This document shows positions 1 to 11,469 of a stretch of 64,000 bases of DNA, one piece after another. The translations under genes were made by a program, and so were the position numbers. How positions within the stretch are numbered: the stretch's first letter is position 1; each line of letters opens with the position of its first letter. The notes under the pieces were generated by a model. It worked only from the letters and a program-made list of their open reading frames with translations, had not been told where the DNA came from and made no database searches. Where the stretch lies: NCBI RefSeq assembly GCF_037176765.1, contig NC_090028.1, forward strand, positions 20,967,234 through 21,031,233. The letters are read 5' to 3'. The DNA is from Anolis sagrei (Eukaryota > Chordata > Lepidosauria > Squamata > Anolidae).

Positions 1-760
1 CACCCTGGACATTATTCCACAGATATATAAACACCTCCCAACAAAGGATTCCCCCAGGCAGGAATCAGCTAGACCTTGAAGCTGCAAGGCCATTCAGTGC
101 TAGTCAAAGTGGTTACTTGCTTCAAGTAGACAAAGAATTTTTTCTGCCACCCTGGACATTATTCCAAAGATATATAAACACCTCCCAACAAAGGATTCCT
201 CCTTCTCCTCCTGAGGTTGGATGGCCATCTGTCAGGGGTGATTTGAATGCAATATTCCTGCTTCTTGGCAGGAGGTTGGACTGGATGGCCCATGAGGTCT
301 CTTCCAACTCTTTGATTCTATGATTCTATGATTTCCCTAGGCAGCAACCAGCCAGGCTTCGAAGCTGCAAGGCCACTCAGTGCTGGTCAAGGTGGCCAAT
401 TGCAGCATTCACACTTGCCTCAAGTAGACAAAGAGCTTTTTTGTCCGCAAGGCCATTCAGTGCTAGTCAAGTAGACAATTCTTTGCCTCAAGTAGACAAG
501 GAATTTTTTCTCCCACCCTGGACATTATTCCACAGATATATAAACACCTCGCAACAAAGGATTTCCCCCAGGCAGCAACCAGCCAGGCTTCAAAGATGCA
601 AGGCCTCTCAGTGCTGTTCAAGGTGGCCACTTGCAACATTCCCACTTGCCTCCAGCAGGCAAGAGCTCTTTCTCCCACCCTGGACATTTTCCCACAGATG
701 TATAAACCCCACTTGCCTCGTTTCCAACAGACTTCCCAACCTCTGAGGATGCCTGCCATA
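1..760 (+). repeat. Tandem cluster of Penelope-like terminal-arm pieces
   Basis: The motif caccctggacattattcc followed by acagatatataaacacctc recurs near 1, 146, 517 and (diverged) 676, each with the surrounding block (aggattcccccaggcag, gaagctgcaaggccattcag, caaggtggccacttgcaac). These blocks equal the right arm of the elements at 45.8-46.06 kb and 53.0-53.2 kb. A CR1 tail interrupts the array. Confidence 0.7.
205..337 (+). mobile_element. CR1 LINE 3' end fragment
   Basis: Starts at ctgaggttggatggccatctg and ends with the CR1 terminal repeat gattctatgattctatgatt. It sits inside the Penelope arm cluster. Confidence 0.75.
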
Positions 761-785
761 GGTGTGGGGGGAAAGGACCCAGAAG

Positions 786-845
786 GGGGCTGAGGCTGTT
801 AGGAATGGTGGGAGTTGGAGTCCAAAGCACCTGGAGGGAGGCTGG
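786..845 (-). repeat. hAT MITE fragment (CAGGCATGGGCAAACTT family)
   Basis: gaggctgttaggaatggtgg then gagttggagtccaaagcacc: one half of a palindromic hAT MITE also seen near 6976, 12749, 21065, 40408 and 53.4 kb. Confidence 0.5.
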
Positions 846-859
846 ATCCAAGGCACTTA

Positions 860-1130
860 CCCCGCAGCCCAGGCGCGCCTTCTGCAACCCGAGGGAAGAG
901 ACTCCGAGCAGGGCAGCGGCGCAGCAGCAGCAGCAACCTCCGGGGCGAGGTCCCGCTGTTGACTCCCGTTTCCATAGAGACCCCGGGGACACAGCGAGGG
1001 GGGGGGGATGGGATGGGGAGAAGCGAGAAGAGCCGGTGGGCGGGGCAGGCGCCGCCCTTCCCTTCCCTCCTCCCCCCTCCCTCCGCTGCGGCAGAGCCCT
1101 GGGCGCTGAGCCAAAGAGACCATTAGCAAC
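860..1130. promoter_or_regulatory. Orphan CpG-rich stretch
   Basis: GC-rich with many CpG, a (CAG) run near 921-937, a G-run near 999 and a GC box (gggcggggc) near 1038. It ends just before the LINE insertion. It looks like a vertebrate promoter, but no coding exon could be tied to it; the short frames here have no family resemblance. Confidence 0.45.
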
Positions 1131-1338
1131 ATGACAGTGATGGATCTCTCCTGGCGGGCATCTCCAATGGGGCTGGTGCTCTTAGGCACAGTGTCATGGA
1201 AGGACAACTGCTCTCGCTTTTGGTTAATGGGGATAATGGTAACCCAACAGCACAACAATAATGGACATCATATCCATTCTTAACCTACTCATCATATCCA
1301 TTCTTAAACTCCTCTCTCTGGACTCAATAGAACCAAAG

Positions 1339-2735
1339 AACTCTGTACATGGCATTCATCGACCTTGCAAAGGCATTCGACACAGTGAACCGCAGCACTC
1401 TCTGGACCATCCTCCAAAAAAACCAATTTGTGACCATCCTGCGGCTCCTCCATGATGACATGTGGGCAACAGTCTTGGACAGCAGTGGCTCCCAAAGTGA
1501 CCCATTTAAGGTGGAATCAGGTGTCAAACAGGGATGTGTTATTGCCCCAACTTTATTCTCCATCTTCATCGCTATGATACTTCACCTTGTTGACGGGAAG
1601 CTTCCCACCAGAGTGGAAATCATCTATCAGACAGATTGCAAGCTGTTTAACCATAGCAGACTGAAAGCCAAAACCAAGGTTACAACAACATCTATTCTAG
1701 AACTCCAGTATGCTGATGACAATGTCGTCTGTGCGCATTCAGAGGAAGATCTACAAGCCACTCTAAACACCTTTGCAGAAGAATACACGAAGCTTGGCCT
1801 GTCACTGAACATCGAGAAAACCAAAGTGCTGTTCCAGCAGTCACCAGCCATCCCCTCCCCAATGCCAGAGATACAGCTTAATGGTGTAACATTAGAAAAT
1901 GTTGACCATTTCCGCTACCTTGGCAGCCACCTCTCCACTAAAGTCAACATCAACACCGAAATACAACACCGCCTGAGCTCTGCGAGTGCAGCATTTTCCC
2001 GAATGAAGCAGAGAGTGTTTGAGGACCAGGACATCCGCAGGGATACCAAGGTGCCTGTCTATAAAGCTATTGTCCTCCCAACCCTGCTATATGCCTGTGA
2101 GACGTGGACTGTCTACAGATGTCACATGCAACTCCTGGAACGATCCCATCAGCGCTGCCTCCAGAAAATTCTGCAAGTCTCCTGGGAAGACAAGCGGACA
2201 AACGTCAGCGTGCTGGAAGAAGCAAAGACCACCAGCATTGAAGCGATGGTCCTCCAACATCAACTCCGCTGGGCCGGCCACGTTGTCCGGATGCCTGACC
2301 ACCGTCTCCCAAAGCAGTTGCTCTACTCTGAACTTAAGAACGGAAAACGGAACGTTGGTGGACAGGAAAAGAGATTTAAAGATGGCCTCAAAGCCAACCT
2401 TAAAAACTCTGGCATAGACACTGAGAACTGGGAAGCCCTGGCCCTTGAGCGCTCCAGCTGGAGGTCAGCTGTGACCAGTAGTGCTGCAGAATTCAAGGAG
2501 GCACGAGTGGAGGGTGAAGGAGATAAACAAGCCACGAGGAAGACGCATCAAGCCAACCCCGACCGGGACCGCCTTCCACCTGGAAACAAATGCCCTAACT
2601 GCGGAAGAAGATGCAGAGCAAGAATAGGGCTCCACAGCCACATACGGACCCACAGGGAAACCCATGATGGAAGACCATCTTACTCGTCCAACGAGGGATC
2701 GCCTAAGTAAGTAAGTAAGTAAGTAAGTAAAATCC
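1339..2735 (+). mobile_element. LINE family B, 5'-truncated copy with 33-bp target duplication
   Basis: A 453-codon frame at 1349-2710 holds reverse-transcriptase blocks MAFIDLAKAFDTVNRSTLW, GVKQGCVIAPTLFS and LQYADDNVVCAHSEEDL, a thumb/connection part, then a C-terminal C2H2 motif CPNCGRRCRARIGLHSHIRT. It ends in an AAGT run. The endonuclease half is absent. Identical 33-base blocks at 1306-1338 and 2736-2768 are the target duplication. The frame is intact over its whole length, so the insertion is fairly young. Clade not certain: a non-LTR element of the jockey/I/Vingi-like kind. Confidence 0.85.
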
Positions 2736-2799
2736 AAACTCCTCTCTCTGGACTCAATAGAACCAAAGGCAGCCTTCCAGATGTTCCTGTGACCCAATT

Positions 2800-3487
2800 C
2801 CCATCAGCTCTAGTCCTGATGTCTCATCCTGCTCACCAATGCTTCCTCTTCATCTTGGAAAGAAATGAGTAGCAAAGTGCCATAAAGAGTGTGCTGTCGC
2901 ACGCTGGGCCTGTGCATCAGACTGTAGACAGGACATAAGGGAAGTCATGCTACCCCTCTATTCTGCTCTGCTTAGACCACACCTGGAATATTGTGTCCAA
3001 TTCTGGGCACCACAATTGAAGAGAGATATTGACAAGCTGGAATGGGTCCAGAGGAGGGCGACTAAAATGATGGGTCTGGAGAACAAGCCCTATGAGGAGC
3101 GGCTTAAGGAGGTGGGCATGTTTAGCCTGAAGAAGAGAAGGCTGAGAGGAGATATGATAGCCATGTATAAATATGTGAGAGGAAGTCACAGGGAGGAGGG
3201 AGCAAGCTTGTTTTCTGCTTCCTTGGAGACTAGGACACGGAACAATGGCTTCAAACTACAAGAGAGCAGATTCCATCTGAACACGAGGAAGAACTTCCTG
3301 ACTGTGAGAGCCGTTCAGCAGTGGAACTCTCTGCCCCGGAGTGTGGTGGAGGCTCCTTCTTTGGAAGCTTTTAAACAGAGGCTGGATGGCCATCTGTCAG
3401 GGGTGATTTGAATGCAACATTCCTGCTTCTTGGCAGGGGGTTGGACTGGAGGTCTCTTCCAACTCTTTGATTCTATGATTCTATGAA
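2800..3487 (+). mobile_element. CR1 LINE, 3' part with internal gap
   Basis: Fragment at 2800-2890 matches the CR1 block at 49.95 kb (caccaatgcttcctcttcat). 2941-3411 codes [20 protein letters not shown] through [20 protein letters not shown], the CR1 ORF2 C-terminus. It ends in gattctatgattctatg. Confidence 0.85.
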
Positions 3488-4235
3488 ATTCTGTGTGCCC
3501 AACGGGACGCCGGGGCTGCCTCAGATTAAAGGCCTTTGGATTTCCTTAAAACAGAGTCTCTAGATTGCTTAAAGGTTCAACAAAGTTCTTTATTAATGAA
3601 AACAGGTATTTCAAGGCTTTCTTAACAGTCTATTGGCTCTCTCTCAATCTTGTCCACGGGGAACAGGCACTATCTTCATAACTGTATACTAACTAATGGG
3701 GAAATCCTTAACTTCTAATCTGGGCAGTCTGTCTTTGCCTCTGTTGGCACTGAGCCCCTGCACCCGGTACCAACTGCTTCTGGCTTCCGCGAGTGACCCT
3801 TACCAAGCAGAGCTTTGTAGACTTCCAGGGGAAAAGGATTCAGATTTCCTTGATTGCTGACTGAAGTCCTTCAGCAAAGGAGCTGTAAGGCTGTATAATC
3901 CTCAGCCAAGCTATGGGACCTTTCTCCCCAGCCAAGCTGTAGAAGACGAAGCTTTCTACAGGAGCTCTTGGTATTATGTCTTGCATGAAAAGCTTATCTG
4001 TGTGGATTGAACCAAACTGGCTCCTATTCCCTCCAAAACCCAAAAAGGGGGTGGAACCAGGGAACCTAACGATAACTGACAGGTGGCTTACCCTATGATT
4101 GCAGCCAAAAGAAACCACCTATCTGCAGAGTCCCTGAAACTTAGGACTACAACAAACATTCAATGCAAAGCAAACAAAATTGGAGTTCCTGGCACAGCTG
4201 TACCTGCACAGAGGGTTCAGTCCATACAAATATGA
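3488..4235 (-). mobile_element. Possible LTR-like fossil
   Basis: Single-copy in the window. On the minus strand it has an AATAAAG-type polyadenylation site near 3590 and a downstream block resembling R/U5. No coding part was seen, so the class is uncertain. Confidence 0.25.
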
Positions 4236-4239
4236 GTAG

Positions 4240-4426
4240 ATCAATAGGTACCACTCTGGCGGGAAGGTAACGGCGCTCCATGCAGTCATGCCGACCACGT
4301 GACCTTGGAGGTGTCTATGGACAATGGCAGCTCCTTGGCTTAGAAATGGAGATGAACACCAACCCCCAGAGTCGGACACGACTGGACTTAATGTCAGGGG
4401 AAAACCTTTACCTTTACCTAGGTCAA
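4240..4426 (+). mobile_element. Lizard SINE, 3' body
   Basis: ctccatgcagtcatgccgac, cgtgaccttggaggtgtcta and agagtcggacacgactggac, ending in tttacctttacc. Common squamate SINE body; agtcggacacgactg resembles the BovB 3' end. A shorter piece occurs at 57.31 kb. Confidence 0.6.
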
Positions 4427-4436
4427 TAATAAAGGT

Positions 4437-5090
4437 GTTATTTATTTATCGTGTCAGGGGCAAACCAAACAGTTGCATTGTATTTTTTAACAAACAAACA
4501 AACAAAACACAAAGTTTGCAAGCTTGGTAGTTGATTAAATGTCCTTTGACCAGTATCTGGCCACTTGGAGTGCCTCTGGTGCTGCCGCAAGAAGGTCCCC
4601 CATTGTGCATGTAGCAGGGCTCAGGTTGCATTGCAGCAGGTGGTCAGTGGTTTGCTCTTCTCCGTACTCGCATGTCGTGTATTCCACTTTGTGGCCCCAT
4701 TTCTTAAGGTTGGATCTGCATCTCATGGTGCCAGAGCGCAGTCTGTTCAGCGCCTTCCAAATAGCCCAGTTTTCTGTGTGCCCAGGGGGGAGTCTCTCAT
4801 TGGGTATCAGCCATTGGTTGAGGTTCTGAGTTTGAGCCTGCCACTTTTGGACTCTCGCTTGCTGGGGTGTTCTAGCGAGTGTCTCTGTAGATCTTAGAAA
4901 ACTATTTCTTGATTTAAGTCGTTGACGTGCTGGCTGATACCCAAACAAGGGATGAGCTAGAGATGTCACTGCCTTGGTCCCTTCACTATTGGCTGCTACT
5001 TCCCAGCAAATGTCAGGTGAACTCCTTTCCCTAGAGATCACCTCCACTGCATCCCCTGGAATGTGGCCTTGACTAGCCGGAGACACAGAC
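4437..5090 (-). mobile_element. LINE family C, 3' fragment
   Basis: Minus-strand coding ends ...[19 protein letters not shown], with [20 protein letters not shown] upstream and a 3' UTR ending cctgacacgataaataaat. A 5'-truncated copy. Confidence 0.8.
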
Positions 5091-5560
5091 TGCTCAGTTT
5101 AGGGACTTAAAATCCCCACAAACAGTAACATCAGACACCAACATGGGCTGAATGACAACATGAGGTCCCTGGCCACTCTGTCCTCAACATCCCTGCTCAG
5201 GCCCTTGACCTAGCTTATCCACTTGTAACATGAGGTGCTTCTACATTAGCGCTATCATCCAGCTTGCAATCGGTTCAAGTGGAACTAGTTTCACTGCCCG
5301 GGTGATGAAATTGCCAGTCCTGGAATCAGTGCATGGCCAGGAAGCTGATTTCATTCACCATGGATCCTGCCATCAAACTCCAAGTTCCACAGAGATGTGC
5401 ATCAGTACACCAAAATTTCTATCACCTTCTTCTACTTTCCTCTTTGTCCTCAGACTGAGTTTAGTGTAGATCAAACTCAATGCTCGCTATTGATGGGAAG
5501 GGAGGGGACAGAATCTTGCAGGAGGCTCAGGCAAAAGCAAACTGCTGCAATCTCTGCTAG
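5091..5560. other. No feature recognised
   Basis: Low-copy sequence within the window; no coding signal, terminal repeat or RNA gene was seen. Confidence 0.4.
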
Positions 5561-6450
5561 GTTGTCTGCTAGGTTGTCTGCAACCATACCTCGGGAAGGT
5601 GGATCTGGCCAGGGCGGTCCATGCCTTAGTCACCTCCAGATTGGACTATTGTAATGCGCTCTACGTGGGGCTGCCCTTGAAAATGGCCCAGAAATTCCAA
5701 CTGGTTCAATGGGCGGCGGCCAGGTTGTTAACTGGTGCTCCTTACAGAGAGAGGTCAACCCTCCTGTTTAAGGAGCTCCATTGGCTGCCATTCATTTTCC
5801 GGTCCCAATTCAAGGTGCAGGTGCTTACCTACAAAGCCCTAAACAGTTTGGGACCAGCCTACCTTCGTGACCGCATCTCCGTATATGAATCCACACGATC
5901 TCTCTGATCATCTGGAGAGGCCCTACTCATGATCCCACCTGTGTCGCAGGCGCGATTGGTGGGGACGAGGGATAGGGACTTCTCCGTGGTGGCCCCCCGA
6001 CTCTGGAACTCTCTCCCCAAGGACATCAGACAAGCCCCAACATTGGTAGTCTTGAAGACGTGGTTGTTCCAGTGTGCCTTCCCAGAATAGGAAACTCCAA
6101 GCATCATGTCCGTAAATGCACTTTACTAGAGATTTAAGATTATCTGCACATTGCACCTATCTCCAAAAACCTATCTATTTCACCTGCCATGCTCAGTATT
6201 TTAAATTTTTAATCATTACATTGCCCCTGCCTTAGTTTTTTAATGTGTTATGGTATTATTGTCTAATGTTATTTGCTATTGTTTTAATGTTTATTGCTGT
6301 TTTATGAGTTATTTTGTTGTATTTGTGATGCTGTTGTTTTTGTTGTGTTTGGGCCTCGACCTCTTGTAAGCCGCACCGAGTCCTTTGGGAGATGTTAGCG
6401 GGGTACAAATAAAGGACTATTATTATTATTATTATTATTATTACTATTAT
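5560..6450 (+). mobile_element. L2-type LINE, 3' part
   Basis: Codes LVTSRLDYCNALYVGLPLKM and LHWLPFIFRSQFKVQVLTYK, the L2 ORF2 C-terminus. The 3' UTR has the usual gccgcaccgagtcctttggg ... gggtacaaataaag and ends in an ATT array. Confidence 0.85.
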
Positions 6451-6975
6451 TTTCCTATTTAATAACTTCTGCCAACTTGATCATATTCTGATTTTGCTTA
6501 GCCTTATGTGACCTGGTTCTCATCTGTGAAATGTTGGCATTATGGGGAAGAGTATAAAGCAGAAGTGGGGAATTTTCAGGCCTCCTGTTGCTTTTGAGTT
6601 TCATTTCCCAGAAGTCCTTCCCAGCATGGCCAATGGTGAAACGCTGTAGGACTTGTCCAAAGTAACCAAAGGGCCAAAGGTTCCTCACTGCTTGATGCAT
6701 AAGATTGCAGCCTAAGATACGAAATCTTTATTTTTTGGAGATGCCTGTTTTTGGCTCTCTCTGGACTTACTGTTGACGCAGTATACTATTATTGGCAATG
6801 TCACCTCTCAAGTACAAATAAAATATGATGTCATTAAATTATACAGTGGCTGGGCTTTAGGGTTGCGGCAAAGGAGTGAAATTCTCTTTGGTTTGGTGTA
6901 GGAAAGAAAGCAAGCTACAGAGAAACGGTGGTCGTGGGACTCCATAAGCAGCAGACATCCACTTCTATTTACAGA
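6450..6975. other. No feature recognised
   Basis: No coding exon or repeat boundary was identified in this stretch. Confidence 0.35.
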
Positions 6976-7075
6976 GCAGGCATGGGCAAACTTTGGCCCT
7001 CCCTCCAGGTGCTTTGGACTTCAACTCCCACAGTTCCCAACAGCCTCAGGCCCTTTCCATTTCCCCCTCAGCTGC
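6976..7075 (+). repeat. hAT MITE half-copy
   Basis: Begins aggcatgggcaaactttggc and continues through ggacttcaactcccacagtt; the matching right half is missing. Confidence 0.6.
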
Positions 7076-7155
7076 TTAAACGTGAATACTAGTGGAGATT
7101 TACCACTAAAGAGAAGATTGACTCAAACAAGTTTAGGCCTTCTCAGGAAGATCAT

Positions 7156-7958
7156 GTTGTTGTTGTTCATTCGTTCAGTCGTCTCCGACTCTTCATGACC
7201 TCATGGACCAGCCCACGCCAGCAATCCCTGTCGGCCGTCACCACCCCCAGCTCCTTCAAGGTCAGTCCAGTCACTTCAAGGATGCCATCCATCCATCTTG
7301 CCCTTGGTTGGCCCCTCTTCCTTTTACCTTCTACTTTCCCCAGCATAATTGTCTTCTCTAGGCTTTGCTGTCTCCTCATGATGTGGCCAAAGTACTTCAA
7401 CTTTGTCTCTAGTATCTTTCCCTCCAATGAGCAGTCGGGCTTTATTTCCTGGAGGATGGACTGGTTGGATCTTCTCGCAGTCCAAGGCACTCTCAGAACT
7501 TTCCTCCAACACCACAGTTCAAAAGCATCTCTCTTCCTTCGCTCAGCCTTCCCTAAGGTCCAGCTCTCACATCTATAGGTTACTACAGGGAATACCATGG
7601 CTTTGACTATACGGATCTTTGTTGCCAGTCTGATGTCTCTACTCTTTACTATTTTATCGAGATTGGACATTGCTCTCCTCCCAAGAAGTAAGCGTCTTCT
7701 GATTTCCTGGCCACAGTCTGCATCTGCAGTAATCTTTGCACCTAGAAATACAAAGTTTGTCACGGCCTCCACAATTTCTCCCTCTATTTTCCAGTTGTCA
7801 ATCATTCTTGTTGCCATAATCTTGGTTTTTTTTATGTTTAGCTGCAACCCGGCTTTTGCGCTTTCTTCTTTCACTTTGATTAGAAGGCTCCTCAGCTCCT
7901 CCTCGCTTTCGGCCATCAGAGTGGTGTCATCTGCATATCTGAGGTTGTTAATGTTTCT
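7156..7958 (-). mobile_element. BovB (RTE) LINE, 3' part
   Basis: A 249-codon minus-strand frame includes MAESEEELRSLLIKVKEESA, FELWCWRKVLRVPWTARRSN and KLKYFGHIMRRQQSLEKTIM, the BovB C-terminus. It is flanked by the 13-bp target duplication tcaggaagatcat at 7143-7155 and 7959-7971. 5'-truncated, frame open. Confidence 0.9.
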
Positions 7959-8164
7959 TCAGGAAGATCATACTTTACCAAAAGGTCATGATCATTCCAA
8001 ATAGTAGTGGATGCCAATTCACGCTTCCAAAAGGTCACGCTTCCAAAAGTCTTTGGAAATTCTGGTTTTCCAAAAGGTTAAGAACTCAAAGCTCATCCTT
8101 TCCCCAAAATCTCAACCCTTTTGCTTTTTGTGCTGTCTTTATCATTCATGCGTCTGTGTTGTTA

Positions 8165-8253
8165 CTGCGAGTGCAGCATTTTTCTGAATGAAGCAGGGAG
8201 TGTTTGAGGACCAGGACATCCACAGGGAGACCAAGGTACTTGTTTATAAAGCT
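8165..8253 (+). mobile_element. LINE family B fragment
   Basis: Matches the 1.98-2.07 kb part of the family B copy (gagtgcagcatttttctgaa ... aggaccaggacatccac). It is cut by a Helitron end at 8255. Confidence 0.7.
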
Positions 8254-8254
8254 A

Positions 8255-8493
8255 CTAGCGGTCCCCTGCCACGCATTGCTGTGGCCCAGTCTAGTGATCT
8301 GGTAAATAAAGTAATGAGAAAGTGTTGGTTTCTAATATATGTAATGTCTTGATGCTTGTGGGTAAACAGTATTTCTTGCTGTTTCTTTGCCAGTGTTGAT
8401 GTGGAGATTGTCTGGTTTGCCTACTCTGGAACATGCAACATATCATTGTACTTTAGGGGTCCCTTTCAAATCTTTGATACTGCATCTGTCATA

Positions 8494-8531
<38 letters not shown>

Positions 8532-8595
8532 GCTGGATGGCCCTCAGTCGGGAAGGCTTTGATTGTGTTTTCTTGCCCTGGTGAAGGGAGTTGGA
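8255..8595 (-). mobile_element. Helitron 3'-end fragment
   Basis: On the minus strand it ends ccacagcaatgcgtggcagg then gaccgctag|t: hairpin plus CTAG end. It shares gggtaaacagtatttcttg with the Helitron at 42.55-43.44 kb and contains a (TG)n run at 8500-8526. Confidence 0.65.
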
Positions 8596-8800
8596 CAGTC
8601 TCCTGACTGTGAGAGCTGTTCAGCAGTGGAACTCTCTGCCCTGGGGTGTGGTGGAGGCTCCTTCTTTGGGGGCTTTTAAACAGAGCCTGGATGGCCATCT
8701 GTCGGGGGTGCTTTGAATGCGATTTTCCTGTTTCTTGGCAGAATGGGGTTGGACTGGATGGCCCACGAGGTCTCTTCCAACTCTATGATTCTATTCTTCT
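8596..8800 (+). mobile_element. CR1 LINE 3' end
   Basis: ctgactgtgagagctgttca to tctatgattctattct; about the last 200 bp of CR1. Confidence 0.8.
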
Positions 8801-9690
8801 GTTTTGAGAGCAATGTGACTTGTAGGATTAGTATATTTAAAGCTTGACTTCTTAGGCAAAGGAAGATGTATTATAAAGCATTTCTACCAAAAACAAAAAC
8901 AAAATAACCCTATAAACCTGAAGCAGTTCCATCCCAAGGGAAACCAAGGATCCTTTGAAAGTTAATTTGAAAACCGCTAAACTAAGTGAATGTAGCTTGC
9001 CCAACGGTCCTGGGATGAGTGGGAGCCACTGAAGGGAAGCATCAGTTGCCAAGTGTAGTTTGCCACAGGAGAGTTTGCCTCTGGGCAGAGTTTCGGGGCT
9101 TTTGTTGACGTTTGTGACAGTTTCTCTTCCACATGGCAACCCCAAAAGAACCAGTCAAGGCTGTAGCTGGGCTTGCAAGGTTCTCTCTGTTAGGCGTGAT
9201 GCGTCCGGCTATTTATCGTGTAGTTGTTTTGTTTATGGACACAGCTCGGTTGTTAAGCAAAACTCACTTGGCAACCAGCAGTTCATCCCAGAAATGGGAC
9301 GAGAGCACAGCCTTCTCTCTTAGCTCATACTAACGGCTATTTTGCGCCTTCCTTTCCCAGCGCTTCCCCTTCCACAGTTCTCCAATCTCGTTCTTATGTA
9401 ACGTTTCCCCTCACTGCCCTAATGTGCTTGATTGCGTCTTCTCCCCGCCTCTCTCTTTTCCACAGTGCATTTCAGGTTATAGTCACGCCAAAATTCATTA
9501 TTGATGGGGTCCAAGATATTTTGAAGCAAGGACAAAAGATGCCTCCCAATTCATCGCTACATCACTTAAGGTTGTGGATTTGGCTCCTCTACCTTTAATG
9601 CTTGTCTAATAGGCACGGGCAAACTTCCCATCAACCTTCTCTTCTGCCTGCAAAACAACCCCAGTTCTTTAAGCTTCTCCTCGGAGTGAT
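8800..9690. other. No feature recognised
   Basis: Short frames only, without family resemblance; no repeat end was seen. Confidence 0.35.
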
Positions 9691-10860
9691 TGATGGTCTA
9701 TGTGAAGGAGCCCGTATATTACTGCTACTAATTGTAAAGGCTTGGCCACTAATTTGCAATGATGCTACCAAATTGTAAGGATGTAAAAATATAACTTCTA
9801 CCAATATGTAGAGAGCTGGTAAAAGGAGCCACCTCTTTGTGGGGGCTTATTATATTGAAAACCCAACCAATAACCTGTAATGTTGCTTTGGACTTTCTTC
9901 AATATATAGCGTGACTTGACTTGGAAAGGAATGGTAACATAGGCTTGACTTTAAAAAGAAACTGTAACAAGTTTATTGAGGTACAAAAGCTTGATGGTTT
10001 CAAAGTGTCCTTTCTCTTAGAGGTACAGATCTTCAAAGGTTACATTAATAACAGTTCTTAAATAACTCTTAGGAGGTCTAACTCTTCTGACAAAGAGGTC
10101 TCAAACTTAGTTCCTTTAAAGAGATGTTTCTTTCTTTAGCAGATTGGTCCATGCACACGCTTATCCTTTCTTTATGATGGTTCTGTTACAAATAAGATGC
10201 TTATTAGGGTTTCCCCTTTTTTTCCACAACCGTTACTTTTAATATAAATAAGTCACCCGACATTGGCTCAAAGCCAGACCCTTCCTGGTTCTTAATACCA
10301 AAGAATCAGCCTTCTCCTGTAGTTCTTTTACTGCAGGATCCTCACTGGTTCTCCACACACAACAGAACCAGCCACTTCTGCAGTTCACCGACCACAGACT
10401 AACTGCTCTAAAATGGCTGCTCTGCCAAGAGGCAGTTGGCTCCGCTCCTATCTCCTTTGTTTGAAATGCACAGATACAGGACAGGTGACATCTGGCTAGA
10501 CAACAGTCCATGTGAGAAAAATCTTGGACTCCTTTGTTTGTTAACTGTTTACTTGCCATGCTATTTTGTGTGACTTTCGGAGCGCTTTGTTTAAATCTGG
10601 TTTTTTTCTCCGGATAATCCGGGTTATTGCCTTAGTTGCCTTAGTTACCTTTTTTGAACCAGGACTGGTTTTTACCTTTGAGTTTTGACCAGAGACACTG
10701 AGTTAAGTGTTTCTGAGTCTGTTTTCTTTGTTTAATAAACTCTATTTTGGAACTAACTCTGAGTCTGGCCCTTTAAGGCGCCTGTGTTCCTACACCCCAC
10801 TAGTAACTTCTTTTCAGGATTTAGTGGGCCCATTGGTGAGCACTTTTAGGTTCAGTCACT
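9690..10860. mobile_element. LTR-like fossil material
   Basis: 10560-10800 (plus strand) has a polyadenylation signal tttaataaactctattttgg and an R/U5-like block ggccctttaaggcgcctgtg shared with 21.0 kb. The part near 9.95-10.1 kb shows a similar signal on the minus strand. Old and broken; no coding part was seen. Confidence 0.35.
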
Positions 10861-10862
10861 TA

Positions 10863-11356
10863 CTGTATATACTCGAGTATAAGCCCCTTTTAGGCTGAAA
10901 AAGCTCCCCTCGGCTTATACTTGAGTCAAGGTTATTTTTTTTAGTTTACTCTGTTATTAGTATTATTTTATTACATTTATTATTTTACTCTATTTATTAT
11001 TATTATTATTATTATTATATTTACATTATTTTACTCTATTATTATTTTACAGTATATATTACTGTTGTATTATATTTATTATTATTATTATTAAAAGGAT
11101 ATGTAAGCACATTTACATTAAAGGTGGTGAGAATAATGGTTTCATCAGAGTTGGACAGTCTTGTCTTAAATTACAGTTTTATGTAAATATTCAAAAGCAT
11201 TTAACCTACTGATGCCTCAATTAATATAATTTTATTGGTATCTATTTTTATTTTGAAATTGACCAGTGGCTGCTGCATTTCCCACCCTTGGCTTATACTC
11301 GAGTCAGTTTTTTGTGGTAAAATTAGGTGCCTCAACTTATACTCAAGTATATACGG
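10863..11356. mobile_element. Palindromic MITE flanked by TA
   Basis: Ends ctgtatatactcgagtataag and, inverted, ccgtatatacttgagtataag; TA on both sides. The interior is AT-rich with TTA arrays. The second copy is at 29275-29743. Tc1/mariner-like by target, transposase absent. Confidence 0.7.
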
Positions 11357-11469
11357 TACTTAGAAGTCCACCTAACAGCAGTACTGTCTAACCCAAATTT
11401 TACTTGTTTGTTTGCAAAGAGATAATGGGGTACCTTGTCAAAGGCCTTACTGAAATGAAGAGATGCTAC

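Noticed and set aside
1-760. CRISPR-like repeat array
   Set aside because: Units are long, uneven, transposon-derived and in a vertebrate genome.
8480-8560. Cys-Val repeat frame
   Set aside because: Translation of a (TG)n microsatellite.
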